A stretch of DNA of 64,000 nucleotides from Klebsiella aerogenes KCTC 2190 (GCF_000215745.1 NC_015663.1:4684780-4748779), one strand, 5' to 3'. Shown: positions 51,029-60,339, numbered from the stretch's first letter. Notes: a model not told the origin generated them from the letters alone. Translations and numbers: made by a program.

Positions 51029-52561
51029 ATGGCTACGATTGATTCCATGAACAGGGACACCACCCGGTTAAGCGATGGACCCGACTGGACTTTTGAACTG
51101 CTGGAAACCTATCTCGCCGAGGTCGATCGGGTGGCGAAACTGTATCGTCTTGACACCTATCCGCATCAAATCGAGGTGATCACCTCCGAACAAATGATGG
51201 ACGCCTACTCCAGCGTCGGGATGCCGATCAACTATCCCCACTGGTCGTTCGGCAAAAAATTTATCGAAACCGAGCAGGCGTATAAACACGGTCAGCAAGG
51301 TCTGGCCTATGAGATAGTCATTAACTCCAACCCTTGTATCGCTTATTTGATGGAGGAGAACACCATTACCATGCAGGCGCTGGTGATGGCGCACGCCTGT
51401 TATGGGCACAACTCCTTCTTTAAAAACAACTATTTGTTCCGCAGCTGGACCGATGCCAGCTCAATCATCGACTACCTTATATTCGCGCGTAAATACATTA
51501 CCGAATGTGAAGAGCGCTACGGCGTCGATGAAGTCGAAAAATTGCTCGACTCCTGCCATGCGCTAATGAACTACGGTGTCGACCGCTACAAACGCCCGCA
51601 GAAAATATCGCTGCAGGAGGAGAAGGCGCGACAGAAAAGCCGCGAAGAGTATCTGCAAAGCCAGGTGAACATGCTGTGGCGTACTCTGCCAAAACGGGAA
51701 GAGGAAAAAGCCATCGAGGCGAGCCGCCGTTATCCTTCCGAACCGCAAGAGAACCTGCTGTACTTCATGGAGAAGAACGCGCCGCTGCTTGAGTCCTGGC
51801 AGCGCGAGATCCTGCGTATCGTGCGTAAGGTCAGCCAGTATTTTTATCCGCAGAAGCAGACTCAGGTTATGAACGAGGGTTGGGCGACATTCTGGCACTA
51901 CACCATCCTCAATCATCTGTATGACGAAGGAAAAGTGACAGAGCGCTTTATGCTGGAGTTTCTGCACAGCCACACCAACGTGGTGTTCCAGCCGCCCTAC
52001 AACAGCCCGTGGTACAGCGGGATCAACCCCTACGCGCTGGGTTTCGCCATGTTCCAGGATATTAAACGTATCTGCCAGTCGCCAACGGAAGAAGATCGCT
52101 ACTGGTTCCCGGATATCGCCGGTTCCGATTGGCTGGAGACGCTGCATTTCGCCATGCGCGATTTTAAAGATGAGAGTTTTATCAGCCAGTTCCTGTCACC
52201 GAAGGTGATGCGCGATTTCCGCTTGTTCACCGTACTCGACGACGACCACAATAATTACCTGGAGATTTCCGCCATTCATAATGAGGAAGGCTATCGGGAA
52301 ATTCGTTCTAAGCTGTCGGCGCAGTATAACCTCAGCAACCTCGAACCGAATATTCAGGTCTGGAACGTTGACCTGCGCGGCGACCGTTCGTTGACGCTGC
52401 GCTATGTGCCGCACAACCGCGTGCCGCTGGATAAGAGCCGCCGCGAGGTACTCAAACACGTTCACCGCCTGTGGGGCTTTGACGTGATCCTTGAGCAGCA
52501 GAATGCCGACGGCAGCGTTGAGCTGTTGGATCGCACGCCGCCGCGGCAGAACGCGCTGTAA
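51029..52561 (+). CDS. ycgB: SpoVR-family protein YcgB
   Basis: The 510-residue protein equals E. coli YcgB in length and is a SpoVR-family member of unclear biochemical role; the Bacillus homologue is needed for spore cortex formation. Conserved blocks visible are YPHWSFGKKF near residue 70, HACYGHNSFFKNN near 128, NEGWATFWHY near 290 and SGINPYALGF near 330. The histidine- and glutamate-rich motifs suggest metal binding. GAGG lies 8 bases before the ATG. Confidence 0.94.
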   Translation: MATIDSMNRDTTRLSDGPDWTFELLETYLAEVDRVAKLYRLDTYPHQIEVITSEQMMDAYSSVGMPINYPHWSFGKKFIETEQAYKHGQQGLAYEIVINSNPCIAYLMEENTITMQALVMAHACYGHNSFFKNNYLFRSWTDASSIIDYLIFARKYITECEERYGVDEVEKLLDSCHALMNYGVDRYKRPQKISLQEEKARQKSREEYLQSQVNMLWRTLPKREEEKAIEASRRYPSEPQENLLYFMEKNAPLLESWQREILRIVRKVSQYFYPQKQTQVMNEGWATFWHYTILNHLYDEGKVTERFMLEFLHSHTNVVFQPPYNSPWYSGINPYALGFAMFQDIKRICQSPTEEDRYWFPDIAGSDWLETLHFAMRDFKDESFISQFLSPKVMRDFRLFTVLDDDHNNYLEISAIHNEEGYREIRSKLSAQYNLSNLEPNIQVWNVDLRGDRSLTLRYVPHNRVPLDKSRREVLKHVHRLWGFDVILEQQNADGSVELLDRTPPRQNAL

Positions 52562-52566
52562 GGCTG

Positions 52567-52597
52567 AAAAAAATGCCCGGATTATCCGGGCATTTTT
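52567..52597. terminator. Bidirectional terminator between ycgB and fadR
   Basis: An A-run, the arms AATGCCCGGA and TCCGGGCATT around TTA, and a T-run form a classical bidirectional Rho-independent terminator for the convergent pair. Confidence 0.9.
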
Positions 52598-52613
52598 ATA
52601 GAGTGAGCCGTAC

Positions 52614-53333
52614 TTAGCGCATATTAATGGCTAAATCGCCGGGCAGCGTTTTTTGCATCCGATGCCAGATCTCGCCGCTGTTGTGGCCATAGGCGCGGAC
52701 GATTTCGTACACTTTATCGTGCTGACTCTCTTCGCACACTTTCGCCAACTGGTGATAGAAACCCAGCGCCAGGCTACGCGCTTCCGGATTAGCAAAATAG
52801 TGACGGCCGATGCGGGTATACAGCCCCTTCATGCCGTTGAGGATCAGACCGTAGATGGGGTTGCCGGAGGCAAACGCCAGACCGCGGAAGATGTTGTAAT
52901 CCAGTTCGGCGAAAGCGTCGGCATGATCTTCAACTTCACGGGCGGTAGACAGTACCTCCAGCGCTTTGTCCGGGTGCTGGCGGAAGGCGGTACGAATAAA
53001 AATCGTCGAGATATTGGTGCGCACCGACAGCAAGTTATCAATCAGTTGCGGTACGCTATCATGGTCGAGGCGCGCCAGCGTCTCAAGAATATTCAGTCCG
53101 GAGGTTTCCCAGAAGTTGTTCACCTTCGTCGGTTTACCGTGCTGGATAGTCAGCCAGCCATCACGGGCCAGACGTTGCAACACTTCGCGCAGAGTTGTTC
53201 GGGTCACACCAATCAGTTCAGAAAGTTCACGTTCAGCAGGGAGAATAGATCCAGGCGGGAAACGGTTATTCCAGATACTTTCAATGATGTACTCTTCCGC
53301 GAAACCCGCAGGGCTTTGCGCCTTAATGACCAT
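52614..53333 (-). CDS. fadR: Fatty-acid regulator FadR
   Basis: FadR (GntR family) represses fatty-acid degradation and activates unsaturated fatty-acid synthesis; long-chain acyl-CoA releases it. The 239 residues equal the E. coli protein. The winged helix is [31 protein letters not shown] (about residues 34-66), followed by the alpha-helical acyl-CoA domain. The ATG at 53333 is the E. coli start ([16 protein letters not shown]). It is divergent from nhaB. Confidence 0.97.
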   Translation of the reverse strand: MVIKAQSPAGFAEEYIIESIWNNRFPPGSILPAERELSELIGVTRTTLREVLQRLARDGWLTIQHGKPTKVNNFWETSGLNILETLARLDHDSVPQLIDNLLSVRTNISTIFIRTAFRQHPDKALEVLSTAREVEDHADAFAELDYNIFRGLAFASGNPIYGLILNGMKGLYTRIGRHYFANPEARSLALGFYHQLAKVCEESQHDKVYEIVRAYGHNSGEIWHRMQKTLPGDLAINMR

Positions 53334-53568
53334 AGTAAGATTTCCATTACACAGCGTTGCAAATTGCACTCATCATACCAGAGCAGTCATACGCCAGATA
53401 GCATCTGAAAGTAATTAAAAGGGGATCGCCGTTTCATTTTCAGCTTTTGCTTAACGCCTTCCATTACCTGTCATGCGCCGCGAAGAAAGTTGCTTCCCTT
53501 TTTACTCAACTGGTAATCTTGCAATAGTTACGCATAAAATCATGTTGTTTGACGGAAGGACCTCTGTC

Positions 53569-55119
53569 GTGGAAATGTCTTATGGCCGCGCCCTGTGGCG
53601 CAATTTTCTTGGCCAGTCGCCAGACTGGTACAAGCTTCTCCTGATTATCTTCCTGGTGGTTAACCCGCTGGCGTTTTATCTGCAACCATTTGTTGCCGGT
53701 TGGCTGTTAGTGGTGGAGTTTATCTTCACCCTGGCGATGGCGCTCAAATGCTACCCGCTACTGCCTGGCGGCCTGCTGTCGATAGAAGCGGTGCTGATCG
53801 GTATGACCAGCCCCGAACATATCCGCGAAGAGATAGCCAATAATCTCGAAGTCCTGCTGTTGCTGATGTTTATGGTGGCCGGGATCTATTTCATGAAGCA
53901 GCTATTGCTGTTTATTTTTACCCGTCTGTTGCTGGGGATCCGCAGCAAGATGCTGCTGTCGCTGGCCTTCTGCCTTGCGGCCGCTTTTCTCTCCGCCTTC
54001 CTCGACGCGCTCACCGTTGTGGCGGTGGTCATTAGCGTGGCAGTAGGCTTTTACGGCATTTATCATCGCGTCGCCTCCGCGCGGCCTGATGATAACGACA
54101 TGCTTGATGACAGCCACATCGATCAGCATTACCGCGACGTGCTCGAACAGTTCCGCAGCTTTTTACGCAGCCTGATGATGCACGCCGGCGTCGGTACCGC
54201 CCTCGGCGGCGTGATGACCATGGTCGGCGAACCGCAGAACCTGATTATCGCCAAAGCCGCCGGCTGGCACTTCGGTGAGTTCTTTATCCGGATGTCGCCA
54301 GTAACCCTGCCGGTTATCCTGTGCGGCCTGATGACCTGCCTGCTGCTGGAAAAATTTCGTCTGTTCGGCTACGGCGAGCCGCTGCCAATACCGGTGCGCA
54401 AAGTCCTGCAGGATTTCGACGACCGTAGCCGCCAGAGCCGTAGCCGCCAGGATCGGATGCGCCTTATCGCCCAGGGGATCATCGGCGTGTGGCTGATTGC
54501 CGCCCTCGCCCTGCATCTGGCGGAAGTTGGCCTGATTGGCCTCTCCGTCATCGTGCTGGCAACCACCTTTTCCGGCGTGACCGACGAGCACGCCATCGGT
54601 AAAGCCTTTACCGAAGCGCTGCCGTTTACCGCCCTGCTGACGGTGTTTTTCGCTATCGTGGCGGTGATTATCGATCAGCATCTGTTTGCCCCAGTGATTG
54701 AGTTCGTCCTGCAGGCTTCGCCGCACGCTCAGCTATCGCTGTTCTATCTGTTTAACGGCCTGCTGTCGTCCATCTCCGATAACGTCTTTGTCGGTACGGT
54801 GTATATCAACGAAGCAAGAGCGGCGCTGGAACATGGCGTTATCAGCCTGCAGCAGTTTGAAATGCTGGCGGTCGCCATTAATACCGGTACTAACCTGCCC
54901 TCCGTCGCCACCCCCAATGGCCAGGCCGCGTTTCTGTTCCTGTTGACCTCGGCGCTGGCGCCGCTGATCCGCCTCTCTTATGGCAGAATGGTGTGGATGG
55001 CGTTGCCATATACCATCGTGCTAACGCTGGTCGGCCTGCTGTGCGTCGAAACGCTGCTAATGCCGGCCACCCAGTGGATGCTCAGCCACGGCTGGTTGAC
55101 CACGCCGACACTGCCGTAA
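53569..55119 (+). CDS. nhaB: Na+/H+ antiporter NhaB
   Basis: NhaB exports sodium in exchange for protons. The 516-residue protein has about 12 membrane helices and family segments such as [25 protein letters not shown] and [15 protein letters not shown]. The chosen start is GTG at 53569 (GTG GAA ATG), 8 bases after GGAAGGA, matching the E. coli N-terminus. The longer frame to 53473 has no support. Confidence 0.95.
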   Translation: MEMSYGRALWRNFLGQSPDWYKLLLIIFLVVNPLAFYLQPFVAGWLLVVEFIFTLAMALKCYPLLPGGLLSIEAVLIGMTSPEHIREEIANNLEVLLLLMFMVAGIYFMKQLLLFIFTRLLLGIRSKMLLSLAFCLAAAFLSAFLDALTVVAVVISVAVGFYGIYHRVASARPDDNDMLDDSHIDQHYRDVLEQFRSFLRSLMMHAGVGTALGGVMTMVGEPQNLIIAKAAGWHFGEFFIRMSPVTLPVILCGLMTCLLLEKFRLFGYGEPLPIPVRKVLQDFDDRSRQSRSRQDRMRLIAQGIIGVWLIAALALHLAEVGLIGLSVIVLATTFSGVTDEHAIGKAFTEALPFTALLTVFFAIVAVIIDQHLFAPVIEFVLQASPHAQLSLFYLFNGLLSSISDNVFVGTVYINEARAALEHGVISLQQFEMLAVAINTGTNLPSVATPNGQAAFLFLLTSALAPLIRLSYGRMVWMALPYTIVLTLVGLLCVETLLMPATQWMLSHGWLTTPTLP

Positions 55120-55129
55120 TTGTCCAGCA

Positions 55130-55155
55130 CGTTACCCGGGTCCGCCCGGGTAACG
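55130..55155 (+). terminator. Hairpin after nhaB
   Basis: CGTTACCCGGG and CCCGGGTAACG pair perfectly around TCCG, 10 bases after the nhaB stop, and AATATTCATTT follows. It is a likely terminator with a weak T-run. Confidence 0.65.
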
Positions 55156-55250
55156 AATATTCATTTACGTAATATTTTCCGACTAGCGGATGGCGTCGCG
55201 GTAGTTTTCGTTTACACTGCCATGATTTAGCATGTTCCAGGGAAATGATT

Positions 55251-55781
55251 ATGTTGCAATACTTAAACCAGTGCTCACGGGGACGCGGCGCCTGGCTCTT
55301 GATGGCGTTAACCGCTTTTATACTTGAATTAGTGGCGCTGTGGTTCCAGCACGTGATGCTGCTGCAGCCCTGCGTGTTGTGTATTTATGAACGCTGCGCT
55401 CTGTTTGGCATTATGGGCGCTGGTCTGGTAGGCGCTATCGCGCCGAAAACCCCGTTGCGCTACGTCGCGCTGCTGATCTGGCTGTACAGCGCCCTGCGCG
55501 GACTGCAGTTAGCCTGGGAACACACCATGATTCAGCTGCACCCTTCCCCGTTCCAGACCTGCGATTTCGCCGCGCGCTTCCCGACGTGGCTGCCGCTGGA
55601 TAAATGGCTGCCGCAGGTATTCGTCGCCACCGGCGACTGTTCCGTGCGCCAGTGGGAATTCCTGACGCTGGAGATGCCGCAGTGGCTGGTAGGCATCTTT
55701 GCAGCTTATCTGGTTATCGGTCTGCTGGTGCTGATCGCTCAGCCATTTAAGGCTAAAAAACGCGATCTGTTCGGCCGTTAA
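55251..55781 (+). CDS. dsbB: Disulfide bond formation protein DsbB
   Basis: DsbB reoxidises DsbA and passes electrons to quinones. The 176 residues equal E. coli DsbB. Four membrane helices are visible. The first periplasmic loop has the Cys41-Cys44 pair in [10 protein letters not shown], and the second loop has cysteines in FQTCDF and GDCSVRQ. The ATG at 55251 gives the E. coli length. Confidence 0.97.
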   Translation: MLQYLNQCSRGRGAWLLMALTAFILELVALWFQHVMLLQPCVLCIYERCALFGIMGAGLVGAIAPKTPLRYVALLIWLYSALRGLQLAWEHTMIQLHPSPFQTCDFAARFPTWLPLDKWLPQVFVATGDCSVRQWEFLTLEMPQWLVGIFAAYLVIGLLVLIAQPFKAKKRDLFGR

Positions 55782-55801
55782 GTTATCCTGCCAGATAGTA
55801 C

Positions 55802-55824
55802 ACGCTCCTTCGGGGGCGTTTTTT
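55802..55824 (+). terminator. Rho-independent terminator of dsbB
   Basis: ACGCTCC, a TTCG loop and GGGGCGT form a stem with one G-U pair, followed by TTTTTT. Confidence 0.88.
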
Positions 55825-55852
55825 ATGCCTGTAAGTTGACGACGCCCCTTTA

Positions 55853-55875
55853 AAGATGCATATTAAATACATCTT
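55853..55875. promoter_or_regulatory. NsrR-type operator
   Basis: The 23-base segment begins AAGATGCAT and ends ATACATCTT, two near-symmetric halves with the spacing of the E. coli NsrR operator (AAGATGCNTTT type). NsrR is a nitric-oxide-sensing repressor that also controls yeaR in E. coli. The site is 26 bases before the gene start, within reach of the promoter. Confidence 0.75.
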
Positions 55876-55900
55876 ATATGCATCCACTGAGGAGCTCACC

Positions 55901-56245
55901 ATGTCTCACCTGCGTATCCCGGCTAACTGGAAAGTTAAACGCTCCACTCCGTTCTTCACTAAGGAAAATGTTCCGGCGGCGCTGCTCACCCATCACAATA
56001 CTGCCGCTAACGTTTTCGGTCAGCTGTGCGTCATGGAAGGAACGGTAACTTACTACGGTTTTCATGACGAGCAGGCTACCGAGCCGGAGGTGAAGGTCGT
56101 CATTAACGCCGGGCAGTTCGCCACCAGCCCACCGCAGTATTGGCACCGTATCGAGCTCAGCGATGATGCCCAGTTCAACATTAACTTCTGGGTTGAGGAT
56201 GAATCCCACGGCGAAGACGGCCTGTTCCACGCCAAGAAAAGCTAA
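55901..56245 (+). CDS. DUF1971 cupin protein, YeaR-like
   Basis: The 114-residue protein has the DUF1971 layout of E. coli YeaR: RSTPFFTKENVPAALLTHHNT at the start, CVMEGTVTYYGFHDE in the middle and INAGQFATSPPQYWHRIE near residue 80, ending in NINFWV. It is a single cupin barrel whose histidines could bind metal. Members are linked to nitrate/NO stress and, by similarity only, to tellurite resistance. GAGG precedes the ATG at 55901. The NsrR-like operator supports a role in nitrosative stress. I leave the symbol empty because a yoaG partner is missing. Confidence 0.85.
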   Translation: MSHLRIPANWKVKRSTPFFTKENVPAALLTHHNTAANVFGQLCVMEGTVTYYGFHDEQATEPEVKVVINAGQFATSPPQYWHRIELSDDAQFNINFWVEDESHGEDGLFHAKKS

Positions 56246-56343
56246 TCCCCTGATGCGCAAGCGGTTGATCATCGACGTCCGGATGTTTAAAGTCGTTACC
56301 CGAAAGGCTCGTCTTTCTTGAGTCTGAAATGGGATAAGTCACC

Positions 56344-56418
56344 ATGAGCATAGTCTGGTATATGACGCTAATGTGCATTGTCGTCGCGTATTTAATGATG
56401 AGTTTCCTGCCCATCTGA
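56344..56418 (+). CDS. Putative 24-residue membrane peptide
   Basis: A short frame encodes MSIVWYMTLMCIVVAYLMMS plus FLPI, almost wholly hydrophobic, like the small single-helix proteins of enterobacteria. The ribosome site is weak. A hairpin with T-run lies about 60 bases after the stop. Translation is unproven. Confidence 0.4.
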   Translation: MSIVWYMTLMCIVVAYLMMSFLPI

Positions 56419-56475
56419 TCGCCGCAAGCAGTCACCGCGCCGGGGTAACCTGGCAGCTCGTCAACGCCCTTTCAG

Positions 56476-56503
56476 CCCGGCCACCGCGCCGGGTCTATTT
56501 TTT
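56476..56503 (+). terminator. Rho-independent terminator
   Basis: CCCGGC and GCCGGG form the stem, followed by TCTATTTTTTTC. It would end transcripts from the DUF1971 gene and the 24-residue frame. Confidence 0.75.
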
Positions 56504-56604
56504 TCTACATCTGCTTTACAAATATTCCTAAAGTTCCCCGCCCCCGCGCCGATGATGAAATGCCAAACGCACCTGGTGATGATGACTTAAATGTGGGGTT
56601 TCCG

Positions 56605-56706
56605 ATGAGTAGAAACGGCTGGCGTTCGCTTAGTGTTGTTTTTTTCCCATGCGCTTTATTATGGGCAGGGATTATCTGGCTGGCATTGAGAATGATGGGA
56701 TATTAA
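56605..56706 (+). CDS. Putative 33-residue membrane protein
   Basis: The frame encodes MSRNGWRSLSVVFFPCALLW and a further 13 residues. A charged N-terminus is followed by one hydrophobic helix rich in tryptophan. The pattern recalls the small YmiA-like membrane proteins, but the match is by general shape only. GGGG lies 6 bases before the ATG and a strong hairpin follows, so an independent small transcript is plausible. Confidence 0.5.
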   Translation: MSRNGWRSLSVVFFPCALLWAGIIWLALRMMGY

Positions 56707-56716
56707 TGCGAATAAA

Positions 56717-56759
56717 GAACCGGGCCGCGCAGGCAGGGAATGCCCGGTTCTAATATTTT
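56717..56759 (+). terminator. Terminator after the 33-residue frame
   Basis: GAACCGGGC and GCCCGGTTC pair perfectly, followed by TAATATTTT, 11 bases after the stop. Confidence 0.75.
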
Positions 56760-57132
56760 GATGAGTTTACTGCGCCCAGCCTGGTTTGTTTAAAACAGGC
56801 ATCAGTTTAAAAGCAAGGTGCGTTGAAGTAATGCGGATGTAGTGTGTAAGCAATGCATTAGCGCAAGACGAATCGATACCTTATGAGGTTTTGAGTTGTT
56901 TTGCGCTAATTATTTGCCCCATACATGCCCCATTAAAAATTCTGCGAGCAGCTTTCCAGATTAAAAGCAACGCCGTTTACCTCTCCCCCATCCCATGTCA
57001 TCCTCTTTCGCGGTAATCATGAATTTTCGGTGCGCACCACTCTTTCGTGATTCCCTTCTTTTTCAAGCTTACAGCTTCGTCCAGAACTCGTTTTTGACGC
57101 CTATACTTTCAGTCTGACCACTGGAGGTTGAT
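56760..57132. other. Gene-free boundary segment with TGCCCCAT direct repeats
   Basis: No gene is visible in these 370 bases. TGCCCCAT occurs twice in direct orientation (56915-56922 and 56926-56933) in an AT-rich stretch, as is often seen for integrase arm-type sites near prophage ends. This is the likeliest zone for the boundary between the conserved chromosome and the prophage. No integrase and no tRNA gene are in view. Confidence 0.4.
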
Positions 57133-57333
57133 ATGTGCGGACGCTTTTCCCAGTCAATGACCCGTGAAGATTATCTTTCCTATCTTGCCGATGAAGCTGA
57201 TCGCGACATCGCATATGACCCGGAGCCGATTGGTCGATATAACGTCGCGCCCGGTACCAAAGTTTTGCTTCTGAGCGAACGCGACGAACAATTGCATATC
57301 GATCCTGTCTTCTGGGGGAAGCGCGCCGTTTAA
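57133..57333 (+). pseudogene. SRAP (YedK/HMCES) protein, truncated after 66 residues
   Basis: SRAP proteins form a covalent link to abasic sites in single-stranded DNA through Cys2. The start MCGRFSQSMTREDYLSYL and the IGRYNVAPGTKVLLLSE block are intact, so the catalytic cysteine and the asparagine of the NVAP motif are present. The frame ends soon after PVFWG, where the WWDKPPLINARxE part should follow. Normal length is about 220 residues. The histidine needed later in the fold is missing, so the protein is probably inactive. The break marks a deletion or insertion next to AT-rich DNA. Confidence 0.85.
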
Positions 57334-57823
57334 ACGTGGTTATTAAGCAGAAGGCTTTCATCTAGTCACATCTGCGGCTGATAAAGATCTTGATGATATG
57401 CTGTCAACGTCTAGTTGTGCTAACTTGTGAAGCGGAGCGTGATTTGATGCGGCAGAATATGGTCGGGAAAGAACCAAAGGAGATAGTTTACAAACTTTTA
57501 GCCTAGGAGATCATTTCTTGTGGCATCCGTATAATTTTGTAGGAAACGCGAACATTAACGGTTGATACTTGACCAAAGCGATAATGGTATGCTACCAAAA
57601 GTGAAGCTACATTTGTTGCAGAATCCATATAATAAGCAAACGAATGAACCATGTCCCTTCTAATAACAGAAAAGTCAAGATAATTTTGCATTGACTACAA
57701 AATCCTACTTAGTACGAACAAATGCTGTAACTTCAAACCATGGTCATTATGTACTCTATGTAATGATTGCAATTTGATGAATCTTATACATAATATGCTT
57801 GGGATGTTCATAGGAGCAGCAGT
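57334..57823. other. AT-rich gap after the truncated SRAP gene
   Basis: These 490 bases show no gene I can support. A 62-codon minus-strand frame (57503-57691) lacks a family match. The composition is AT-rich, like the following genes. Confidence 0.5.
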
Positions 57824-58294
57824 ATGGGTTTCCATATATCACAATCGATTACGGATGCGGCAACCATTTTAACCATCATAAGTTTTTTCATGACATTATG
57901 GGTTATCAGAACGACTAATTTCTTGAAAAAAAAATTCAAAAACAAAGGCAGGCTCCCTGAAATTAAGACTGAAATTTCTCAAACTACCAATAAAATATTT
58001 AGCATATTAACAAGCCGTGAACTTGATAATAACTGGATTGAGTTTAATCGAAGGTTTTCTATGGAGGTTAAGACTTGCTACCCAATAATTGATAATTTGC
58101 TAAGTAAAGTTGAAAACGACCAAAAAAATGCGGTTATAAACATTTTAGATTTGATTGCTCCAAAAACTCGCTTCTTCGGAAGACGAAAAGTAATAAGAAT
58201 TAGCGATAAAGATAAAGCGTGGGATATATACCAAGATTTATCTTCATTAACAGTACATTTAGATCAAATAATGAAAGACATGAGGTGGGATTAA
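57824..58294 (+). CDS. Unknown protein with one N-terminal membrane helix
   Basis: The 156-residue protein has one hydrophobic helix (about residues 12-32), a strongly basic stretch just after it (FLKKKFKNKG) and a helical cytoplasmic part. I do not recognise a family. The stop overlaps the start of the next gene (TTAATG), so the two are translationally coupled. The pair is AT-rich compared with the chromosome and lies at a prophage end, a usual place for acquired accessory or defence genes. Confidence 0.65.
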   Translation: MGFHISQSITDAATILTIISFFMTLWVIRTTNFLKKKFKNKGRLPEIKTEISQTTNKIFSILTSRELDNNWIEFNRRFSMEVKTCYPIIDNLLSKVENDQKNAVINILDLIAPKTRFFGRRKVIRISDKDKAWDIYQDLSSLTVHLDQIMKDMRWD

Positions 58295-58668
58295 TGTTTA
58301 AAGACAATGATTTAAATAAGCTTTATGTCAAATTAAGCAGGGAAACATCGGAAGATAAACTTGTATGGAAAATTGTACTTTCAAAAGATTTTATCGCGCT
58401 TACTGAGGCGAACGAGGATCGTATCGGCGCGGTTTATACTTGCGATTACAAAGGGAAAAAACTTGCTATCTACCTGAGAAAATATAAACATTTCTTTGAT
58501 GATGTGGAGTGGGCATGGACCGAAGAACCCCAACTTGCGATAGTCACTGATAATTATGAAGTTCTTTGGAAAAGCAGGTATTGCGACTCCACTTTAATAA
58601 ATTTATATGAGATTGTTTCACGGCAAGGTTCGGGTTTCAATGATTTAATTGATGACCTAATCCCATAA
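58294..58668 (+). CDS. Unknown soluble protein, partner of the preceding gene
   Basis: The 124-residue protein has no signal or membrane segment. It is acidic, with an aromatic-rich core (DDVEWAWTEEPQLAIVTDNYEVLW). I see no catalytic motif and no known family. The ATG at 58294 overlaps the stop of the previous gene; an upstream ATG at 58219 would place the start inside that gene and is less likely. Its role probably depends on the membrane partner. Confidence 0.65.
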   Translation: MFKDNDLNKLYVKLSRETSEDKLVWKIVLSKDFIALTEANEDRIGAVYTCDYKGKKLAIYLRKYKHFFDDVEWAWTEEPQLAIVTDNYEVLWKSRYCDSTLINLYEIVSRQGSGFNDLIDDLIP

Positions 58669-58765
58669 ATAAAATTGCTCTATTGTAGCATTTCTCAGCG
58701 AGGGCTTTTACTAAAGCTCTCGTTTCCTTTTATTAAGCAATCACAATAGAACAGTTTCAATAACT

Positions 58766-60031
58766 TTACTTAATTACCAACAAGTCCTCAAATCTCGTAG
58801 TATATCGTGGGGAAAGCATTTCACGCTTCATCTGCCATTGCTGCTGTATACCTTGCCCGGCGAAGTAGAGCGTTCCTTTTCCGTCTTTAGCGTTCAGGTG
58901 ATCGAGCACCTCCATCAACTTATCACTTCCGGCCCGCGGTGCGTTTTCATCGAAAAGATTTAGCTGTGCAACTCCCTGACTGAAGAAGTCGCCGAGCATG
59001 ACCCCCGCTTTCTGATACCTGTGCCCGTCGACCCATATCGCATCCAGGCACTTTACCGCGGCATTGATGATATCCCGGCTATCCTGCGTGGGCGTCAGTA
59101 ACTTAATGGACCCGCTGTTGCCGTAGTATTTTTCGTTCAGCGCAAAGGGAGATGTCTTCACAAAGGTGGAGATATAGCGACAGAACTGATGCTCTCCACG
59201 AAGTTTCTCTGCGCCTCTGGCCGCATATGAACAGATAGCCTGCCGCATTTGTTCATAGGTGGTAATGCGCTCCCCGAACGACCGGCTGCAGACAATTTCC
59301 TGTTTCACTGGCGCAAACTCTTCCAGCTCAAGACATGACTCGCCGCGCAGCTCACGGACAGTTCTCTCAAGCACCACGTTGAAGTGTTTGCGGATAAAGC
59401 GGATATCCGTATCAGCTAGCTGCAGGACGGTTTTTATCCCCATAGCCTCCAGTTTTTTACTAATGCGACGGCCGATACCCCACACCTCATCAACCGGGAG
59501 TAAAGCCATTAATTTTCGCTGCCGTTCAACGTTTGACAGGTCAACTACCCCGCCAGTGGCTTTCCATGTTTTCGCCGCATGATTGGCGAGTTTTGCCAGC
59601 GTCTTTGTTTGCGCGATCCCAACCCCGACCGGAAGTCTGGTATTGCGGTAGACCGTATCTTTCAGCTCATGCCCGAACTCTTCCAGCACACGGCAATTAC
59701 GTACACCAGTGAGATCGCAAAAGGCCTCGTCGATGCTGTAGATTTCTACCCGGGGACACATTTCCTCAAGTGTCGTCATGACCCGGTTGCTCATATCCGC
59801 GTAGAGTTCATAATTTGAACTGAAGCAAATCACGCCATGCTGGCGGAACTGGTCTTTGCATTTGAAGTACGGATCCCCCATCTTGATGCCGAGCTTCTTG
59901 GCTTCGGCAGAACGCGCTATCACGCATCCATCGTTATTGGACAATACGACAACTGGCTTCCCTCGCAGATCCGGCCTGAAAATGGTTTCGCAGCTCGCGT
60001 AGAAGCTGTTCACATCAACCAGAGCAAACAT
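58766..60031 (-). CDS. umuC: DNA polymerase V catalytic subunit UmuC
   Basis: This is a complete 421-residue Y-family polymerase. The palm aspartates are in ALVDVNSFYAS (Asp6) and EIYSIDEAFCDL (Asp about 101), followed by the helix-hairpin-helix VWGIGRRISKKLEAMGI and the C-terminal UmuD'/beta-clamp part. QLNLFDE near residue 360 fits a beta-clamp binding motif. The start overlaps the stop of the UmuD-like gene. It is convergent with the unknown two-gene operon. It closely resembles the fragment at the left edge. Confidence 0.96.
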   Translation of the reverse strand: MFALVDVNSFYASCETIFRPDLRGKPVVVLSNNDGCVIARSAEAKKLGIKMGDPYFKCKDQFRQHGVICFSSNYELYADMSNRVMTTLEEMCPRVEIYSIDEAFCDLTGVRNCRVLEEFGHELKDTVYRNTRLPVGVGIAQTKTLAKLANHAAKTWKATGGVVDLSNVERQRKLMALLPVDEVWGIGRRISKKLEAMGIKTVLQLADTDIRFIRKHFNVVLERTVRELRGESCLELEEFAPVKQEIVCSRSFGERITTYEQMRQAICSYAARGAEKLRGEHQFCRYISTFVKTSPFALNEKYYGNSGSIKLLTPTQDSRDIINAAVKCLDAIWVDGHRYQKAGVMLGDFFSQGVAQLNLFDENAPRAGSDKLMEVLDHLNAKDGKGTLYFAGQGIQQQWQMKREMLSPRYTTRFEDLLVIK

Positions 60032-60321
60032 TACATCACCGGGCTGTCATCAAAACCGGCTTTACTGATGATGTGAGTTACCACTCCTATCAGCTCAACA
60101 TCCGCTAGCATATCCCCTTCAATAGCGTCACCGTCCTCCGTAATGAGCGATCCTCCAAGGAAGCGCGCAAACTGCTGCACGCCGCAATATGAGATAAGTA
60201 AAACCGCTGATGCTAACGGCGATGATGAGCGCTCAACTACGGCGACGCCACGTTGTGTATCAACGAATGTTGCATGCTGGCTTATGCCGGTTACTTCATA
60301 AAACTGTGGTTGTTGAAGCAT
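60031..60321 (-). CDS. Short UmuD'-like protein
   Basis: The 96-residue protein ends in VELIGVVTHIISKAG, matching the last strand of UmuD and LexA (VFGVVIHVV in UmuD). However, it lacks the G-D-S-M serine motif and the lysine of the S24 peptidase dyad. It thus resembles a processed, non-cleaving UmuD' form such as phage P1 HumD. It overlaps umuC (TAATG) and sits behind a LexA box, so it is the likely Pol V accessory subunit. I give no symbol because catalytic residues are absent. Confidence 0.7.
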   Translation of the reverse strand: MLQQPQFYEVTGISQHATFVDTQRGVAVVERSSSPLASAVLLISYCGVQQFARFLGGSLITEDGDAIEGDMLADVELIGVVTHIISKAGFDDSPVM

Positions 60322-60339
60322 GATCTGTCACTCCACTCA

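Noticed and set aside
52653..53408. Plus-strand frame of 251 codons opposite fadR
   Set aside because: It is antisense to a fully conserved fadR; no ribosome site or family match.
56760..57132. tRNA gene as the prophage attachment site
   Set aside because: No cloverleaf, no TTCGANTC-type T-loop and no CCA end could be found in this segment.
57101..57361. Minus-strand 86-codon frame opposite the SRAP fragment
   Set aside because: It is antisense to the recognisable SRAP N-terminus and has no family match.
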